Assembly (NCBI GenBank): GCA_037367355.1
Contig: CM074697.1
Coordinates: 496,001-560,000 of the forward strand
From: Neoscytalidium dimidiatum
Lineage: Eukaryota; Ascomycota; Dothideomycetes; Botryosphaeriales; Botryosphaeriaceae
Direction of reading: 5' to 3'
Length of the DNA: 64,000 bases
Numbering within the stretch: the stretch's first letter is position 1; each line of letters opens with the position of its first letter. Below the pieces are notes generated by a model, which had not been told where the DNA came from, searched no databases, and worked only from the letters and a program-made list of their open reading frames with translations. Below, in pieces: positions 11,675-24,477 of this stretch. Position numbers and translations under genes: made by a program.

Positions 11675-11941
11675 TATAACGACGGGGCCTCTATTACTAG
11701 GCTTCAAAGTTATCTAGTAGATTTAAGTTTTATTAAAGAGTTTATCTTAAAGACGAGAAAAGAAGAGTAATAATAGAATAAGAAGTTACGTAACGTAAAA
11801 GTTTAATAGGCCTTATTACCTCTAAATTAATATAGTATTAAATTAGAACTTTAAGTTTAACTATAAGAGTTAAAGTACTATCTAATAAGTATATCTATAT
11901 ACTAGAGAGAGAGCTATAGTAATTTAGAGATTATAATATTA
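11675..11941 (+). repeat. LTR-B, solo copy
   Basis: Starts TATAACGACGGGGCC and shares GTAATAATAGAATAAGAAG and GTATTAAATTAGAACTTTAAG with the copies at 12857, 11000 (inverted) and 19231 (inverted). It lies between the inverted LTR-A and the inverted gag fragment, consistent with later insertion. Confidence 0.75.
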
Positions 11942-11985
11942 GATTAGAGTCTTAGATTAGAGGTTTAGATTAGCTCTAATCTATA

Positions 11986-12397
11986 TAGATTTTATAGGTT
12001 TTATATAACTTAAACGTTAAAGTCTACTTCTTAGATTTTAACTTCTACTAGTATTAGCGGACGATACTACCGCTATACTCTTATTTTATAGTACTTATTT
12101 TTATTAACTTCCTACTTTCTATTCGTATAGTTCTTTATTTCTTACGAGCTTTCTATTAGACCATACCTTCTTTCTAATTATTATACCCGGAAACGTTCCT
12201 TTTATATAGGCGGCGGTTATTATCTATCGGTATTCTCGTATACGCCGTCGTTCTATATTCTCGGCCTTTCTATACGGGACTAGAGAGTATAGCTCTACTA
12301 TATATAGAATTCTCGGAGTCTTATAGCTTATTTTTTTATATAGGCTCGCGTTTCTTATAGCTATAAAGCCCGTATATTCTAGAGTTTATAATATAGT
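11986..12397 (-). repeat. LTR-A, inverted copy
   Basis: Reverse complement of the LTR at 10513-10920. It ends TTCTAGAGTTTATAATATAG, the mirror of the LTR start. Likely the 5' LTR of the minus-oriented second chromovirus copy. The following 12398-12856 carries no recognised gene. Confidence 0.75.
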
Positions 12398-12856
12398 CTT
12401 ATATATACTAGTTATACTATCTAGTCTTAATAAGTAGAAAGACTAGATTAATACTATTAGAATTAAAGTAAAATCTAATAAAATATTTAAATATATCGAT
12501 TTTAGTAAGCCTAATAAGCTAACGTAACTAGAGAAATCTATACTAATCTTAAATTTAGCTATATAAAGCTTTCTATTATTAAATCTTAACCTATAATAAA
12601 TAATAAACTTAAAATAGAATATAAATAGAATCTCTTACGCTATTTAAAGGCTAAGAATTATATTTTATAGCTATTTAAGGTTATTACTAACTTAATTAGA
12701 CGTTAATATTAACTAGTTCTTAGAAAAGTTAAAGATTATTATCTATAAATATTACTTTATACTCTTTAAAAACGAGTAGTACTACTAGAAGATAGTATTA
12801 TTAAATAGCTATATATAGAATATATAAAGCTTTAAATACTACCTACTTATTAGAAT

Positions 12857-13116
12857 TATAACGACGGGGCTTCTACTACTAGACTTCGAAGTCGTCTAGT
12901 AGATTTAGATTTATCGAAGGATTTACCTTAAAGATAAGAAAAGAGAAGTAATAATAGAATAAGAAGTTACGTAACATAGAAGTTTAATAGGCCTTATTAT
13001 CTTTAAGTTAATATAGTATTAAATTAGAACTTTAAGTTAACTACGAGGGTTAAAATACTATCTAACGAGTATATCTATATACTATAAAAAAGCTATAATA
13101 ATCTAGAGATTATAGT
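12857..13116 (+). repeat. LTR-B, solo copy
   Basis: Starts TATAACGACGGGGC and is collinear with the copy at 11675-11941 for its full length. Divergence between the copies is mostly C/T and G/A, as RIP would cause. Confidence 0.75.
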
Positions 13117-13184
13117 AGATTAATACCGTTAAATTAATAGTATTAGATTAGGGGACTTAGATTAAATTAATTTAAGTAAATTAC

Positions 13185-13586
13185 GATACTATTACGTAAT
13201 ATAGGTGCTTAGACCTATTTTTTAGTTTCTAACTTCTAATAGTATTAGCGGACAATACTACTATTATACTCTTATCTCGTAGTATCTACTCTTATCGGCT
13301 TTCTACTTCTTACTTATATAATTCTTTATCCTCTATAGGCTTTTCGTTAGACCGTATCTTCTTCTTAGTCGCTATATTTATAGGCGTTCTTTTTATACGG
13401 GCGGTTATTATTATCTACTAGTATTCTCATATATACTATTATCTCGTATTCCTAGTCTTCTCGTATAGAACTAAGAGATACGACTCTACTATACGTAGGA
13501 TTCTTAGAGCCTTATAGTTTATTTTTCTATACGAGCTTATATTCCTTATAGCTATAAAGCCCGTATATTTAGAAGTTTATAATATA
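13185..13586 (-). repeat. LTR-A, second inverted copy
   Basis: Reverse complement of LTR-A, ending AGAAGTTTATAATATAA at 13586. It abuts the internal 3' fragment at 13590 head to head, so two partial copies meet here. Confidence 0.7.
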
Positions 13587-13589
13587 AAT

Positions 13590-13837
13590 TATCTCTATTT
13601 CGCCCGGCTTATAACGGGCGTTCGCTAATAAATACGCGGTATAAGAAATAAGTATTCTCTTACTAAAAAGGTTAATTTTAGAGGCTAAAGACTTACGCTT
13701 AGTTTTTTAGAAATTACGCTTACGCTTAAGAGGTATAACGGGACGAGACTTATAAGAGAGAAAATAAAGAAGTAATAGAAGCCTAAGATATAGATAAACG
13801 AATAAATCTTCGAGCTAAAGATCTTTAAAGAGGGGAA
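13590..13837 (+). mobile_element. Internal 3' fragment of another chromovirus copy
   Basis: Collinear with about 10340-10512, the bases before the first LTR-A, and ending in a similar polypurine run. On the minus strand it contains the beginning of the antisense frame: ATA at 13734-13736, then PLKRKRNF. With the LTR at 13838 it forms a truncated 3' end of an element. Confidence 0.75.
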
Positions 13838-14242
13838 TAGTATTATAAACCCTAGAATATATAGACTTTATAGCTATAAAGAATACGAGCTTATATAGGA
13901 AAATAAGCTATAAGGCCCTAAAAATCCTATATATAGTAGAGCTATACTCTCTAGTTCCGTACGAAAAGACTAAGAATACGAAATAACGGCGTATACGAAA
14001 ATACTAGTAGATAATAACCGCCGTCTATACGAGAGGAATATTTCTAGACGTAACGATTAGAAAGAAAATACGGTCTAATAAAAAGCTCGTAAGAGATAAA
14101 GAACTATATAGATAGAAAGTAGAAAGTTAATAAGAATAAGTACTATAAAATAAGAGTATAGCGGTAGTATTATCCGCTAATACTAGTAGAAGTTAGAATT
14201 TAAAAAGTAGGTTTTAACGTCTAAGTTATATAAAACCTAGTA
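13838..14242 (+). repeat. LTR-A, direct copy
   Basis: About 405 bp, starting TAGTATTATAAACCCTAG as at 10513. It carries more TpA changes than the copy at 10513, suggesting heavier RIP. Its end abuts the short repeat at 14241. Confidence 0.8.
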
Positions 14243-14393
14243 GAAATTACGAATCGGAAGTAGGAATCTTAATACGTAAATATATATATATAGTTTATTG
14301 TAACTATCTAAATAGCGGTCCGCTATTATAGAGCGGATCGCTCTATCGTTTCTTTCCTACGATTTCTTTCCTACGTATCGTAATATCTAGGGG
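14241..14393 (-). repeat. Terminal direct repeat, left copy
   Basis: Shares ATATATATATAGTTTATYGTAACTATCTAAATAGCGGTC (in pieces of under 20 identical bases) and the CTCTATCGTTTCTTT block with 19048-19192. Contains a small GCGGTCCGC/GCGGATCGC inverted motif. Confidence 0.75.
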
Positions 14394-14459
14394 ACGACGA
14401 TTTAATAGATCGTAATCTATTACGCTTCTCTTATAATATATAGAAGCTAAAGAAAAAAA

Positions 14460-17400
14460 ATAAATAATAATAAACTTAAAAAAAGTAAAACTCGTTTACG
14501 AATTACTAATTCGTTCTACGCTTAGATATTTCTTTATTTCTAAACTATTACTTTCTTTACTTAGCCTCTACTAGGCCCCGTTAGTTCTTTCGACCGCGTA
14601 GATATACGTTTCGTACGAGAGTATCTAATCGCGTCTCTTTTTTTTTATATAAGTATTATCTTACCGCGAATAGCCGACCGATAGCTAGAAGTATTATATT
14701 AGATAAAAATAACGATTATAAGTATCTTATCGTTATTATATACTATAGTAAAAAGCTTTTATTATATAGAGCTCTAAACTATAGAATTTTAGCTATCTAC
14801 TATTAGTTATATAATAGTAGTTAGCGAAACTAAGCGCCTTAGTACTCGTTTAAGAAAGACGATTTAAAGTTACTATTAATACTTAGTAATACTTCTAATA
14901 TTTAAGTTATAAAGTTAATTAACTTAGTTTTTTTCTTCTTCTATAGAAATTAGAAGAGGCTTTCTACTTCTCGCTTACTAGAGATACTTATTACTAGATT
15001 CTAATAACTTTATTACGCTATAGTACCGTTCTTAATATCTTATTCTAGTCTTTTTTTAGTCTACTAGCTTTTAATCGCTTAGAACTATCCTTCTAGCGCT
15101 TTAATTAGCGCTATATTCTTTAATACGCTATCTCTTAAAAGAGTTATTACTTTATTTTTATTATATATTTAGCTAGATACCGCTTTAACTATATTAGCTA
15201 AATTCTATAGACTAGTTTTATAGTCTATAATCTAGCTAGTATAACTATTTACTAGAATATTCTACTAATTAGCGATTAGAGCTTCTAAGTAATCGACCTA
15301 GTCGTTTAGCTTATTATATAAATTAGTATTAGTAACTCTAGCGCCTATACGCTAGATAGCTTTAGCGGCCTTTCTTATATTCGTAATATTCTATTTAGAC
15401 GACTTAAAGATTGCCTTTCTAGAGTTCTCTACGATAGTCGTAGCTTCTTAAGTTATTTAAAAGGCGATTTAGAATATATAAGCGTTTACGTCTTATACTT
15501 AAATATTTTCTAGATTTAATATCGCGACTAGAGAGTTATTAATTAGTATAATCTTCTTTTAGAGTAGTTTCTTAATCTAGTCTAGAAATTCTTATTTAGT
15601 CTTAAGTATAACTCGATAACTTCTTATTATCTTTTTAGCTACTCTAGTATTCTTAAAGTCCTTATAGGTAACTAAGAAGATTATACTATAGACTAGAATC
15701 TTATAATATTCTCCGCTAAGCTTCGTAATAAAATCGATCTAGGCCTCCGTATTTTATACTAGCTAGGGCTTTCTAATAAATACGATCTTAATATTCGTTA
15801 AGATATCGTTTATAAGCGTAAGTAAGTCTATATTAGCTAATAGGTCGTTATTCTCCGATATCTTAGTAGGTATCGGAATTTTCTTAGCTAGAAGAAGGTC
15901 GTATACTCTCGTATCTTTATATACTATTAATACGTACTCGCCTATCTTCTTTTTAGTTTAGAGGTTATTCGCTATCTTAACGTTATAGTTTTATATATCT
16001 AGATATATAGGCGAATATTATCTAAGCTTATAGAGAAACTTATCGTTCTAGTACTTCTTCTAAGTCTTCTTATAACTCTTATTCTACTTTATATAGTATA
16101 AGTATCTCTCTAGATCGATCTTATAATTCTTAATTAAGATAATATTAGAGGCTTTCTTATTAGCGGGGTAGACTTCTTCGTTCTTTATATTTAAGTTATA
16201 TTAAGGCTATACTACCTTTATATATTAGATTATCAAATCGGTCGTATTATCGCTATATATCTTACGGAAACCTACTATTTTCGCGTAGATATAGCCGTTA
16301 TATACGCTATATACTAATTTTCCGTCTTCGAGGCGTACTACCGCTAGTTTTTCTAACGGCTTAATTATTATAAGCGGAGATTCGAATATAGTAAAATTAG
16401 CTAGCTAGTAATTATATAGTTAGCGTAGAGTAAGAAAGCCTATTTCTAGATAAAAATAGATAACTTAGTATACTAGATTAGATAAAAGAATTACGTTCTC
16501 TAGCGGAATATAATCCTCGTTAACTACTATATTAACGTCGTATAGAGGAAGAGTATTAATCTTCTTATAGACTACTACGATCTTTTTAGTTATATCGATT
16601 TACTATACGCTACGGCTAGAAGAATCGCTAAACTTCTATCTCGTTAATAGAAAGTTAGCTAGGATAATATCTACTAAGGCGATTAATATATTAAGAGTAG
16701 TATAATATATCTATAATAGCGTACTATTTAAGTTGGCGAGAGCTAATTCTACGTTCGCTTCGGCTAATTATACTTACGTATCTTAGTCCTCGCTTATTTA
16801 CTTAAGCTTAATTCTATTATAAAAGATAAAATTTAGCGGATACGTTAGTATTATAAAAGAGGGTAGACTATCTATTACTATTTCGAGTTCTTATTAAAAG
16901 TTAATATCGAATTATACGTTAGTATCGTCTAGCTAGCTTAAATTAGGATCTACTAAGTCTTCTAAGAGTAGAAATCTTCTAAAATTATCCGCGTTTATCT
17001 AGAAATTAAATTTAGTCTATTAGAGCGGCTTCTTAGCTAGAATCTACTAGGCGCGTATTAAGTATTCCGGCGTAAACTATCCGTCTTAAAGATTAAGAAA
17101 ACCGGGCCTAAAGTTATTAATAATTTCGATATAGAATCTCGCGGCTATACTATAGAGCGTTTTTAGAATTCGAAAGAACTCTAGGTTATCGGCTAAAAAC
17201 TAATTGATAATAAGCGTTACTTCTTATATATAACGCTCGCGGCTACGGCCCGTTAGTATTATTTATATCGTATTTTAAACTTTTTATACTCCGAGTACTT
17301 CGCCTTAGTAGCCGTAAATCTCTTATTACGCGAGTATAATAAACCCGTCTATCGCTATAATTACTAGTATCTAATTATATAGCTAGTTTTTAGTATATAC

Positions 17401-17900
17401 TTTATCTAGAACGGCCTAGATATAATACTTCTAGCGTAATATATTAAGGATAGATATAGTCTATTCGTACGCTATTAGATTATCTAGCGTAATAATATTC
17501 GGCCTATAGTACTAGATAATAAGTACTAACGAGTTAACGATTACTACTATCTAGTAATAGAAAATCTAAGGATAATAGCTAGAGAAATATTTAGTTAGTT
17601 CTCGCGCGGCCTAGTATTTATATAAGCTATTAGCGAGACTTAGTATATATTTTTATATCTACTCGTATAGTATCTTATTAAAAGTTAAGAATATACTTCT
17701 TTAATAGATTATAACGGGCTTATAGGCGGCGTAGTAAGTATATTAGTATAAAAAGTAGATTCGCTTATTTTTTATATAAAGCGCGTAAATAAATATTAGT
17801 AGAAGCTAGTAGCTAGATTACGTTTTTACTAACGTACCTCTAGTAAATAGGCCTATATACTAACTACTAGCCGCTTTCTTTACCCGCGTCGGCCTCCGGC
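14460..17900 (-). pseudogene. Long unrecognised minus-strand frame in the element
   Basis: Ignoring RIP-type stops, a frame rich in Lys, Asn, Glu and Ile can be followed on the minus strand over roughly 1,000 codons. It includes YSSKQ-type charged helices, a stretch with IPLENVILLSNL (about 16500) that faintly recalls a Copia-type protease region, and IDFITKLSGEYYKILVYS near 15740. I could not find RT, RNase H or a complete integrase in it. It could be a gag-like or accessory protein of the element or captured host sequence. The function is not known. Confidence 0.35.
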
Positions 17901-17999
17901 CGCTCTTTTTATAGTTTCTCTCGTATTCGCCGACGATCCGCTCTTCTAGATCGCCTTTTTAGCTAGCTTACAAGATATTAATTATTATATTCCCTTACG

Positions 18000-18800
18000 A
18001 GGTCGCGTATATTCTTTAGAACTTCTTTAGTTAACTAGAAATTATATATCGGTTTCTATTCTTTCTATTAAACGAGATACTTCTTAACCTTCCGTCTATA
18101 TATAAAGGATTCTCTTCTATCGAGTAGCCTTTATATTTTATAAGGGGGGTCCGAGTCGTTCTATTCTACTACCGGTCTTAGTTTTAGATAGTCTTCTCGT
18201 CTATACGAATTAGAGCCTTTTAATACTAGTTTAAGATACGCTATAGATATAACTAGATATATTTTCTAGTTTAGTAGAATATCGATCTCGTAGGCTAGGT
18301 TATTAATCTTCTTTTTTATTAGAAATAGATCTATTCTCTAGTATACGAACTTTTAATCTACGTATTCTTAAATCTTATATTCTTAGTATAAGCGTATAAA
18401 GATTAAATCGCTCTTTCTAAGGCGAAGCGGCTTATATTTTCTATTATAACGTTCTTTCTACTTTATCGCTATAAATATAATCGCTTCTTATACTTCGTAT
18501 CTTACCGCGTCTTTAAGCTATTTACGGTCTTTAGATATCTCTACTAGAGCTACTAGCGAGTCTATTTAAGTGTTTATTTCTATAATAAGCTAGTTTAGCG
18601 AGAAACTAATAGTTACGTTAATCGCGTTATTTAGTAATATCTATAGAAATAGAAGTAGTTCCGTCTATTCACTATCTAAGAACGTTATAACGTAGTAGCG
18701 TATAGCTATTTCTATCGTTTAGTTTATACGTTCGCTTTACCCGTCCGCTTATAGATAGTAGACTATAATTATATATTAGGCGATTTCTAGCTTTTAATAT
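18000..18800 (-). pseudogene. Gypsy integrase C-terminus and chromodomain remnant
   Basis: On the minus strand the ADG-stop-SERIN block near 18750 is the integrase core end (HPQxDGQxERxNQ in relatives). It is followed by ISKDRK, YNRKYKPLRLRKSDLIFIRL and IDILLN-stop-KIYLVISIAYL, the DNA-binding tail. Near 18100 a chromodomain-like RKVKKYLV...LTKEVLKNIRDLV follows. The N-terminal half of the integrase and all upstream pol domains are missing at the repeat boundary. Confidence 0.75.
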
Positions 18801-19047
18801 ACTTACTTCTAGAAGTTAAATATAAAGTAAATCTAGCTCGCTAAGAATATACGAGTTTACGCTATTCGCAAAAACCCTTACGCTAATTCTTAGCTCGTTA
18901 TAGAATAAGATTATATAATTAGTAGCTAGTAGAGCGATTACGCGTTTTAGTATAATCGGCGAATTAATATTCTAGTAGAAAAAATTTATAGTTTTTATCG
19001 TAGTAAACTCGATTTAGAGTATTAATTTATCTTTTAGCTATTAAATA

Positions 19048-19192
19048 GTAGGAATTACGAATTAGAAGTAGAGATCTCGATATATAAATATATATATATA
19101 GTTTATCGTAACTATCTAAATAGCGGTCTGCTATTATAGAGTAGATCGCTCTATCGTTTCTTTTCTACGGTTTCTTTTCTACGTATTATAAT
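19048..19192 (-). repeat. Terminal direct repeat, right copy
   Basis: Partner of 14241-14393, starting TAGGAATTACGAATT on the plus strand. Followed almost at once by the inverted LTR-B at 19231. Confidence 0.75.
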
Positions 19193-19230
19193 AAAATCTA
19201 TAGAATTTATATAGATTAGAGCTAATCTAA

Positions 19231-19494
19231 TACTATAATTTCTAGATTACTATAGCTCTTTCTCTAATATATAAATACGCTCGTTAGATAGTACTTTAAC
19301 CCTTATAATTAAACTTAAAGTTCTAATTTAATACTATATTAACTTAGAGATAATAAGGCCTATTAAACTTCTATATTATATAACTTCTTATTCTATTATT
19401 ACTTCTCTTTTCTTATCTTTAAGATAAACTCTTTAATAAAATCTAAATCTATTAGATAACTCTAAAGCCTAGTAGTAGAGGCCCCGTCGTTATA
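19231..19494 (-). repeat. LTR-B, inverted copy
   Basis: Inverted copy ending CCCCGTCGTTATA at 19494, the mirror of the family start TATAACGACGGGG. Collinear with the inverted copy at 11000-11256. Confidence 0.75.
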
Positions 19495-22040
19495 GACTAT
19501 TATAGCGTATATACTAGTATTTAACTAGCCTTATATAGCGTAGTCTATATATAAAGAAAGCGTTTCTTAATAAAATAACTAAAGAGCTTCGTACTTTTAG
19601 ATTTAAAAAAGGCGTATAACTCTTAATTAAGTACTTAAATACTAGATAGTAGTAATAGTAGAATATATTAATACTATCGTATATATTATTATCTAGATAC
19701 TATAGATTAACTTATATATATATATTATTTAAAAGATATTAATACGCGGGCTAAACTTATAACTATTAAACTAGATAGTTAATAGAGTACTATATTAAAT
19801 AGTAATAATAAATAGAATAAATAAATTAGTATACTAATAAAAAATACTAAATAAGAATAATTATATATATTTAGTATACGCTAATAAGTAAGCGAAATTA
19901 GTAGTAGAATTAAGTATAAAAGAAATATATTATAGTAATAAAATAACGACTATAATACTAGTATTTAATATTTTAAATCTTAAAGATACTATATAAAAGT
20001 CTTTTTTACTATCTTAAGAATTAGTTTTTTATTTTTAAATTAGCTACGTCTACTATTAGAAAGCTTACTAGTTTTAGAGCTAAAAAAAATCGAGAATAAT
20101 TCTTAATTTCTAATCTCTACTATTATTACTAGCTTATCTAAACGGCTAAGAGTTTAGAAATTTATAGAATATATAACTAGTAAGAGCTTAGAGTATATCT
20201 TCTATAAAAATCTTATATCTATTAAAGATCTCGTCGTATTATAGGATTTAATATACTTATTTAAGATAAAAAAATTCTTAGATAGAGCTATATAGAATCT
20301 ACGAGTAGAGAGACGTATATTCTAGGTTTATATACTTATATATAGATTCTATATACTTATAAAAGGACTTCTAGCTAAGATATAAAGGGCCTTAAGCTAT
20401 ATTTATAAATAGACTCTAGACTTTATATAGCTTAACTAGATATCTAATAACCGCTTATTAAGAAGAACTATTAATTCTACTATAATTTCTATAGATAATA
20501 AAAGGCTAGATAAATATAAGATATATAAGAACTTCTTACTCTTAACGCTTCTACTACTCTTATTTTTATTATCGGTAAAACTAGTTCTCTATCTTTACTC
20601 TTATTTATCTTCTTCTTATTTAATCTTTAGTACTCTATCTATCTCTTCTATATATTTCTTATTCTAAAATAGTCTATAAGAAATATTTTATCTTCTAGAG
20701 AGCTATTAAGATTAATATCTTAAACTTATATTCTAGACGCGTCTAAGATAATATACCCGACGGTCTTAATTCTTAGCTATTATCTATAGTAGCTTTATAT
20801 AGTTAGAATAGATAAAATAGCGGTATAATATATACTTTTATATATTTTATAATAGTTAAGTTATAATAGCTATAACGTACTAGTTATAGAGCTAGCTCTT
20901 AAAATAGGTCTAGATTCTAAGATAGTTCTAGAGCTTAATAGCTTAGTTAATACTAGGCCTAATTTTATATAGAGTTTAGATACTATACGAGACCGATTAT
21001 ATTTAAGAGCTCGTAGTAAAACTACTTATTAGAATCTTCGACGGTTCTTCGCTAACGATAAGAAACTACTATATATTTCTATTTTCTAGATAGCTTATAG
21101 CTAAAAATAGCTACTTTATAATAAGATTTAAACTATAATAATACTAAAGCGATTTTTAGCGCTTAATAAAAATAGTACTAGCTTAAATATAGTCTTTAAA
21201 ATAGTATTACTCTAGCTTTAACGGTACTTATATATTAAGGTATAATAAATATTTAAAGGTCTAACTTCGGGCTAAGTTTATATTAACTTGGGTTCTTAAC
21301 CTAATAAATAAGAAATTATAGTTAGTTAGAATCGTAAAGAATACTATTTCTAATACTAAATAGTAATACTTCGTTCTAAGTAATTATTAGAGATAAACTT
21401 AAATAAATAATCTAAAGTATTCTTTAAAAGATATTCTATTTAAGCGCTCTTCTAAACTCTTATAATACTATTAACTATAATAAGGGAACTTTCTTTTAGT
21501 ATATTCGAATTAACTTCCTCTATATTATCTAATATTCCGCCTACGAGTAAAAACTACCTATAGCTTATCTCCGGGTTAAAATAATACTACTATAGTAGCC
21601 GGATACGTTAGAATAGCGTCCGCTAATTCTATTTATCCCGGATCTATTCTTAATATCTATAACTCGAACCTAATATAGTACTTTAGAGTATATTTAAGAA
21701 AAACGAATTCCGCCTACTTATTACCTTCTACGAGTATATATTATAGCCTTTATTAATTTCCCTTATCTCTATAAGACTACCTATATATAAGAGTAAATAG
21801 AATTTTATACCTAGAGAGTAGTTACCGAATAATATTCTTAATCTCTTTAATATCTATAACTTTACTATCTATTACTTAGCGGTATAATCCTTCTAACGTC
21901 TCTATAGCCGCCGCATCTATACTATCGGCTTAGTTCCTACTAAAATCTCTTCCGATAAATATCACGGCGTAAGATATATAGGAAAGCTCTCGCGTACTAT
22001 ATAGATAACTCTACGGTAAAGACTTTAAGGTTTATAGGAA
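19495..22040. other. RIP-degraded sequence, content not recognised
   Basis: Same CA/TG depletion as the rest of the island. Short frames interrupted by TAG/TAA appear on both strands, but I could not assign any domain. Part may be an old DNA transposon or a mutated host gene. The stretch 21500-22030 has a higher C+G content than the rest and might hold a once-coding segment. Confidence 0.5.
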
Positions 22041-24477
22041 AACTCACTCCGTATAGGCATAAGAGAGCCGTTATCGGATATATAACGCTCGTAGATAACT
22101 ATTCGTAACTGTTCTATAATTGCTGTTAGGGCTGTAAATCCCCGTATAAATTCCAGGAAATAAATCTTTAATTAGCAGAACTAAATTTCTACTATCGCGG
22201 ATAAAGCAGTATTGCCAGCGATCGAAATAATAAGAAGAACGCTCTAATTTTATAAAGTAGCGTATAACCATCCTAACAGTAGATCAGCCGATTAGTGATT
22301 TTTTTTTCCTTATCTATTTAAAGCTAAGCTTCTTTCTAAGCCTCCGTGGCCTGCTGTTTATTGCGCAGGCTTATTCGTAGCACCCCTAGGGCACAGAGAG
22401 CCATGACAACCACAGTCAGTGGAATTGAGACAGCCAAGTGTATTTAGAACTATAATAGCGTGTACTTAACCATTGGCATTCCGAAAACGGTCTGTACATG
22501 ACGTTAACAAATCATTTGCATGTCCACCGTTCTTAAGGAACCACGAGGAAAGACATACTGCTACAAAAGTTCCGGGCGAGAAAATGGTGGTTATGACGGC
22601 AATAGCTTTCATTGACGAGCTGTCTCGTTTAGACGCATTCGTCATCCGAGCAGAGTAACCAGCGACTTTAACGTTAACTTTCCTATCTCGTTAACTAAGG
22701 AGTGTGTATAGTTATTGAATTAGCATAAGAAACGATTAATACAAGGGGCGAATATTCATCCCTACCCCGCGCATTTAAATTTCAACCCGTTTTTGGAGTG
22801 CGGTGAGATTGGCGGAGAAACTGGCGTTAGAATTGGCGCATGTATTCGATCTTGTACCGCAGATCCAGTGATTTGCACAGGCAGCAGCAAAATGACGAAA
22901 GTCGCATCCGCGCACGAAGCGCATAGCAGTTTCGAGAGGGAACCAGAAGCTTAGAGCTTAATGGAGAAACGCCATGGGGATTCGACAATTCTCCCATATT
23001 TCAACTTCGTACGTCAGCAATATAGATAGAATAAGCATCGTATAAGATGTGTATGCTCCGAGATCCCGAGTGGCTCTTGCCAAGTGTCTAAGGCTGTCTA
23101 GTCCAGCTAACACGACACCTCTCACTATGTTGGTCTTTCTACAGTATAAGGTGGATGCAGCGTTAAGTTACTAACGCAGCACTGCGGCTAAAAATTTAAG
23201 TCCTAGCTATATCCAATGATTACCAAATATATATACCTACAGAGTATATCTTTAGAAGCCAGTTAAGATTTAGAGATAGTTATGACACAATTTGCCGTTA
23301 CGTATGCATTGAAAACGGTCGTCAAAATATGGAAATGCTTAGAGAGCACCTTAATAGTGCTCGAAGAGAGAGGCCATTCCTTTATCCTAGTGGAGTAAAA
23401 TTGACTTGGGGCGAGGCTATGATCTAGAATCAGGAACAAAAAAAATCCTAGAAGAATACTTGTATCACTTATAGAAGACATAACGCCCCAATAGCATCGT
23501 ATGGACGGTTTAAGTAGGACCCCTTAACTAGTATTAGTAGATATCAACTACAGGTGTAACCGAGCAGAGATTTCTCGATATCTGTATACCTGTTCCTTTA
23601 CCTAATCTTCAGTTGCATCTGCTTGTAATGTGTCGGTGTAACCCGAGATGCCACCGTCTTCATGGTGCTAGATTTCCACAAAAATACATGTTTTGGCTGC
23701 GAAGTCAACATTAATAAGATTGAATGATTCTTTATACCATAAATATGGAATAGATTCCGCGATAATGAACCTCTTGGTGGAATATCCCTAGGCACTTGCA
23801 TTTGTATGATAAGATTAAACGAAGACCGGGTTTTCTTGATAAGGACGGCAACTCTGTCTCGTAATATATGCGGGCACTAAGGAATGGGGTGCGTAAGATA
23901 TTTGAGCGGTGCTGACACGTAGTGGTAGCTCCTTTATATCCTGCTGTCATTGGGTAGGGGAATGCGTTGCGGTTTGATCGGCTGAACCTCTGCGGCTGCC
24001 GTACTTAACACGCAACCCACGACAAGGCAGACACCTGCAACTTCTTTGTCAAACGTCGTTCCGATCATATCTAGCGTGTATTGAAGAAATCATTCTTTTG
24101 ACTGGCACACAAGTCACAAAGGGAAGATATGAATACAGCAGCCTGCTTATTGAACGGACGCTCCTTGTGGCACAACTACAACTCGGCTATGACATACACC
24201 AATCTTCTTTCCAAAAAAAAAAAATATCACAAAATTGAACTCCATAGCTTGATGCAGAAAAGTTGGCACACAGTGAAAGTGGAGGCAGCACACGCTACGT
24301 TCGGGTTCAGCAACCGCTTTCTCCGCGATCTCCAGGATGTCAATGCAATAGTGAGGCGATTGGAAAGCAGATCACTCAGCCCATGGTCTGCATTTTCCTC
24401 AATGAGTAATACGAGTAGTATAGCACTTCACAAGACATTCACATGATACGAAACTAATCTCAACGGACTCATCACAT
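22041..24477. other. Intergenic, no supported gene
   Basis: CA and TG dinucleotides return to normal. Several open frames of 60-105 codons exist (for example 22473-22658 and 24129-24446), but none has splice support, a signal peptide or family resemblance. This is the flank of the RIP island and is unusually gene-poor. Confidence 0.5.

Larger units (their letters stand above)
14241..19192 (-). mobile_element. Minus-strand element bounded by ~150 bp direct repeats
   Basis: Direct repeats at 14241-14393 and 19048-19192 enclose 4.65 kb. Read on the minus strand, the terminal repeat starts near TATTATAATACGTAG and ends near AATTCGTAATTCCTA, compatible with a TG...CA LTR after RIP. Inside, from the minus-strand 5' end, come the C-terminal half of a gypsy integrase with a chromodomain-like tail (18800-18000) and then a long unrecognised frame (17900-14460). 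No reverse transcriptase or RNase H motif was found. It may be an internally deleted element, or an LTR pair around nested fragments. Confidence 0.6.
4101..22040. other. RIP-mutated AT-rich transposon island
   Basis: Line after line lacks CA and TG dinucleotides almost entirely while CG is kept and TA is in great excess, as expected when CpA has become TpA on both strands. Coding remnants show the predicted changes: Trp and Gln codons have become TAG/TAA, and Cys appears as Tyr. The left edge is the gap. The right edge is sharp at about 22040, where CA and TG return within a few tens of bases. I saw no intact gene inside. The extreme depletion suggests old or repeated rounds of RIP. Confidence 0.93.

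Noticed and set aside
14760..15900. Plus-strand reading of the minus element as a hydrophobic protein
   Set aside because: It is rich in Leu, Ile, Phe and Ser as expected for an antisense translation; the minus strand gives a more natural composition.
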